Assembly: GCA_002733865.1 (NCBI GenBank)
Contig: NVXM01000002.1
Location: 62,001-126,000, forward strand
From: Sphingopyxis sp.
GTDB lineage: Bacteria > Pseudomonadota > Alphaproteobacteria > Sphingomonadales > Sphingomonadaceae
Length of the DNA stretch: 64,000 nt
Reading direction: 5' to 3'
This document shows positions 62,905 through 64,000 of this stretch, in pieces (the stretch's first letter is position 1; each line of letters begins with the position of its first letter). The position numbers were made by a program, and so were the translations under genes. Below the pieces are notes generated by a model. It worked only from the letters and a program-made list of their open reading frames with translations. It was not told the origin of the DNA and did not search any database.

Positions 62905-64000
62905 CTAGAATTTAAAGCGAACGACGGCTCCGTAGGTGCGCGGCGCACTTGGGTATCCCGAGACGGTTCCGGCTTGGGCAACGCCGTCGAAAACGGTCGT
63001 CAGGAACTGGTCGTTTAGAAGGTTGCGAACATAGCCTCCCACTTCCAGACCGTTTTCAAGCTTGAGGGTCATCGAACCGTTGACGAGATTAACCTCACGA
63101 TTGAAAATCTGGCTATTCCCCAACTGCGCGTTGAAAGTCGGCAAGCCGTTGTTAATCGGCGTGTTGCTTTCATGGCTGTAGTCAATTCGCGTCACCAGCA
63201 CATTCCCGCTCGCGCCAAATTCGTGCGAGTAGGTTGCGGAAGTAGAAATCGCCACCTCAGGGATGCCGCCTGGCGTCGCGCCGGTCAAGTCACCCAATAC
63301 ACTGCCCGGGAAGCTGTCATATTTCGGATCGAGATAGGTCATCGCAAAGGTGAAAACCAATCCTTCAGTCGGGCTGATGGTGCTGTCGAACTCGAACCCC
63401 TTGACCGATTGCTGACCCGCATTTTGAAGCGCAAATCCGGTGCCGGTGAAGGAAAGGCTCTGGAAGCCCTTGATAGTCTGGTCGAACAGGGCGAGGTTGA
63501 AGCCGAAGCCTTCCCACTGGCCTTTGATACCAACTTCATAGACAGTCGCATTCTCTGGCCCTGCAAAGCGCGAACCGCTCCTCAGGTTCGGCACAGCGAG
63601 ACCGGCGTCAAGGATTGGCGACGACGGCGCTGCAAAAATGGATCCACCCGGGCCAGCGATATAGTCGGTGTTGGAAGGCCGGCTATCGCGTGACAGGTTG
63701 ACCGAGCTGGCTTTGAATCCGGTAGCATAGCTACCATAGACATTGACTTCGTCCGAGATCGAATAGGCTGCTCGGAGCAGATAGGTGAACTTGTCATCGC
63801 GGGTCTTGCCGTCTTCGACAGCGTTCGGGATGGTCAGGAACGGTGGCTGGAACTGGAAAGCCGCCAAGCCGAGCAGCGGGTTCGCCGATGACTGGGCCGC
63901 AGCGAGCAGAGCCGCCTGGTTAGCCGCCGGTAGCGCCTGGAATTGATCCCGTGTCGTTACAGCCCCGCCGGTTGCGCCTACAATGAATGCATCTATCAGG
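62905..64000 (-). CDS. TonB-dependent receptor, C-terminal part; N-terminal part outside window
   Basis: The minus-strand frame stays open from the stop at 62905 to the window end, about 365 codons, and a TTG at 63867 is an internal codon, not a start. The part seen is outer-membrane beta-barrel: repeated aromatic strands such as VNVYGSYATGFKASSVNLS and the ending PRTYGAVVRFKF with terminal Phe. An Ala/Leu-rich loop lies near 63870-63930. It is related in style to the first receptor but not close in sequence. Substrate unknown. Confidence 0.9.
   Translation of the reverse strand, partial: LIDAFIVGATGGAVTTRDQFQALPAANQAALLAAAQSSANPLLGLAAFQFQPPFLTIPNAVEDGKTRDDKFTYLLRAAYSISDEVNVYGSYATGFKASSVNLSRDSRPSNTDYIAGPGGSIFAAPSSPILDAGLAVPNLRSGSRFAGPENATVYEVGIKGQWEGFGFNLALFDQTIKGFQSLSFTGTGFALQNAGQQSVKGFEFDSTISPTEGLVFTFAMTYLDPKYDSFPGSVLGDLTGATPGGIPEVAISTSATYSHEFGASGNVLVTRIDYSHESNTPINNGLPTFNAQLGNSQIFNREVNLVNGSMTLKLENGLEVGGYVRNLLNDQFLTTVFDGVAQAGTVSGYPSAPRTYGAVVRFKF

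Noticed and set aside
1..64000. CRISPR arrays, insertion sequences, prophage or integrated elements
   Set aside because: No spaced direct-repeat array, transposase, integrase or phage structural gene was seen on either strand.

Overview
The window reads as chromosome of an alphaproteobacterium of the order Sphingomonadales, probably a marine or aquatic Sphingomonadaceae member near Sphingorhabdus, Parasphingorhabdus or Sphingopyxis. This is inferred from protein style and gene order (argD-argF-hslO; tsaB-rimI-mucR-fur-plsC-miaB-phoH-ybeY-corC; phoR-pst-phoU-phoB), from the CX14CX2C type of QueE, and from large TonB receptors. Coding density is high, genes often overlap at stop/start codons, and I see no insertion sequence, phage, CRISPR array or plasmid function. 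It looks like core chromosome with one small accessory-looking cluster.

Layout. 1-4.3 kb: 3' part of glycerol kinase facing the cytochrome bc1 operon petABC. 4.4-10 kb: trmL-hemF-GNAT, a membrane protein, lipB, a small acidic lipoprotein, queC-queE and a small secreted protein. 10-13.2 kb: argD-argF-hslO, preceded by a clear promoter and a terminator-like hairpin in the leader. 13.3-19.3 kb: a GFA-like protein, a GDYXXLXY/DUF2157 pair, osmC, glmS and glmU. 19.4-22.1 kb: a tightly coupled cluster of a Tat-exported small protein, a PqqD-like protein, an HPr-kinase-like ATPase and a nucleotidyltransferase; this is the least understood multi-gene unit here. 22.3-29.9 kb: the whole phosphate regulon core, phoR-pstSCAB-phoU-phoB, with a three-repeat Pho box before pstS.

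29.9-38.4 kb: cysE with a DUF2794 gene, oxyR, pgsA-moaD-moaE, an LplT-like transporter, two small membrane/secreted proteins, hslVU and a thioredoxin-fold lipoprotein. 38.4-49.5 kb: an M16 peptidase, an NfuA-type Fe-S carrier, a RutE-like nitroreductase, then a long same-strand series tsaB, rimI, mucR, fur, plsC, miaB, phoH, ybeY, corC. 49.5-59.5 kb: a MOSC protein, a GT4 glycosyltransferase, rarA, a serine hydrolase, a quinone oxidoreductase, a conserved-TM-helix channel-like protein with a lysine/alanine tail, a possible RNase H-fold protein, tRNA-Thr(UGU) and three small exported proteins. 59.7-64 kb: two TonB-dependent receptors on the minus strand, the second cut by the window edge.

Most genes serve housekeeping roles: respiration, haem, lipoate, queuosine, arginine, cell-wall precursors, phosphate scavenging, redox and iron control, tRNA modification and ribosome maturation. 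The points most worth a second look are the Tat/PqqD/HprK-like/nucleotidyltransferase cluster, the hairpin in the argD leader, a 19-bp palindrome before a tail-anchored small protein, the MucR zinc-finger variant lacking one cysteine, and the alanine-rich loops in both TonB receptors.
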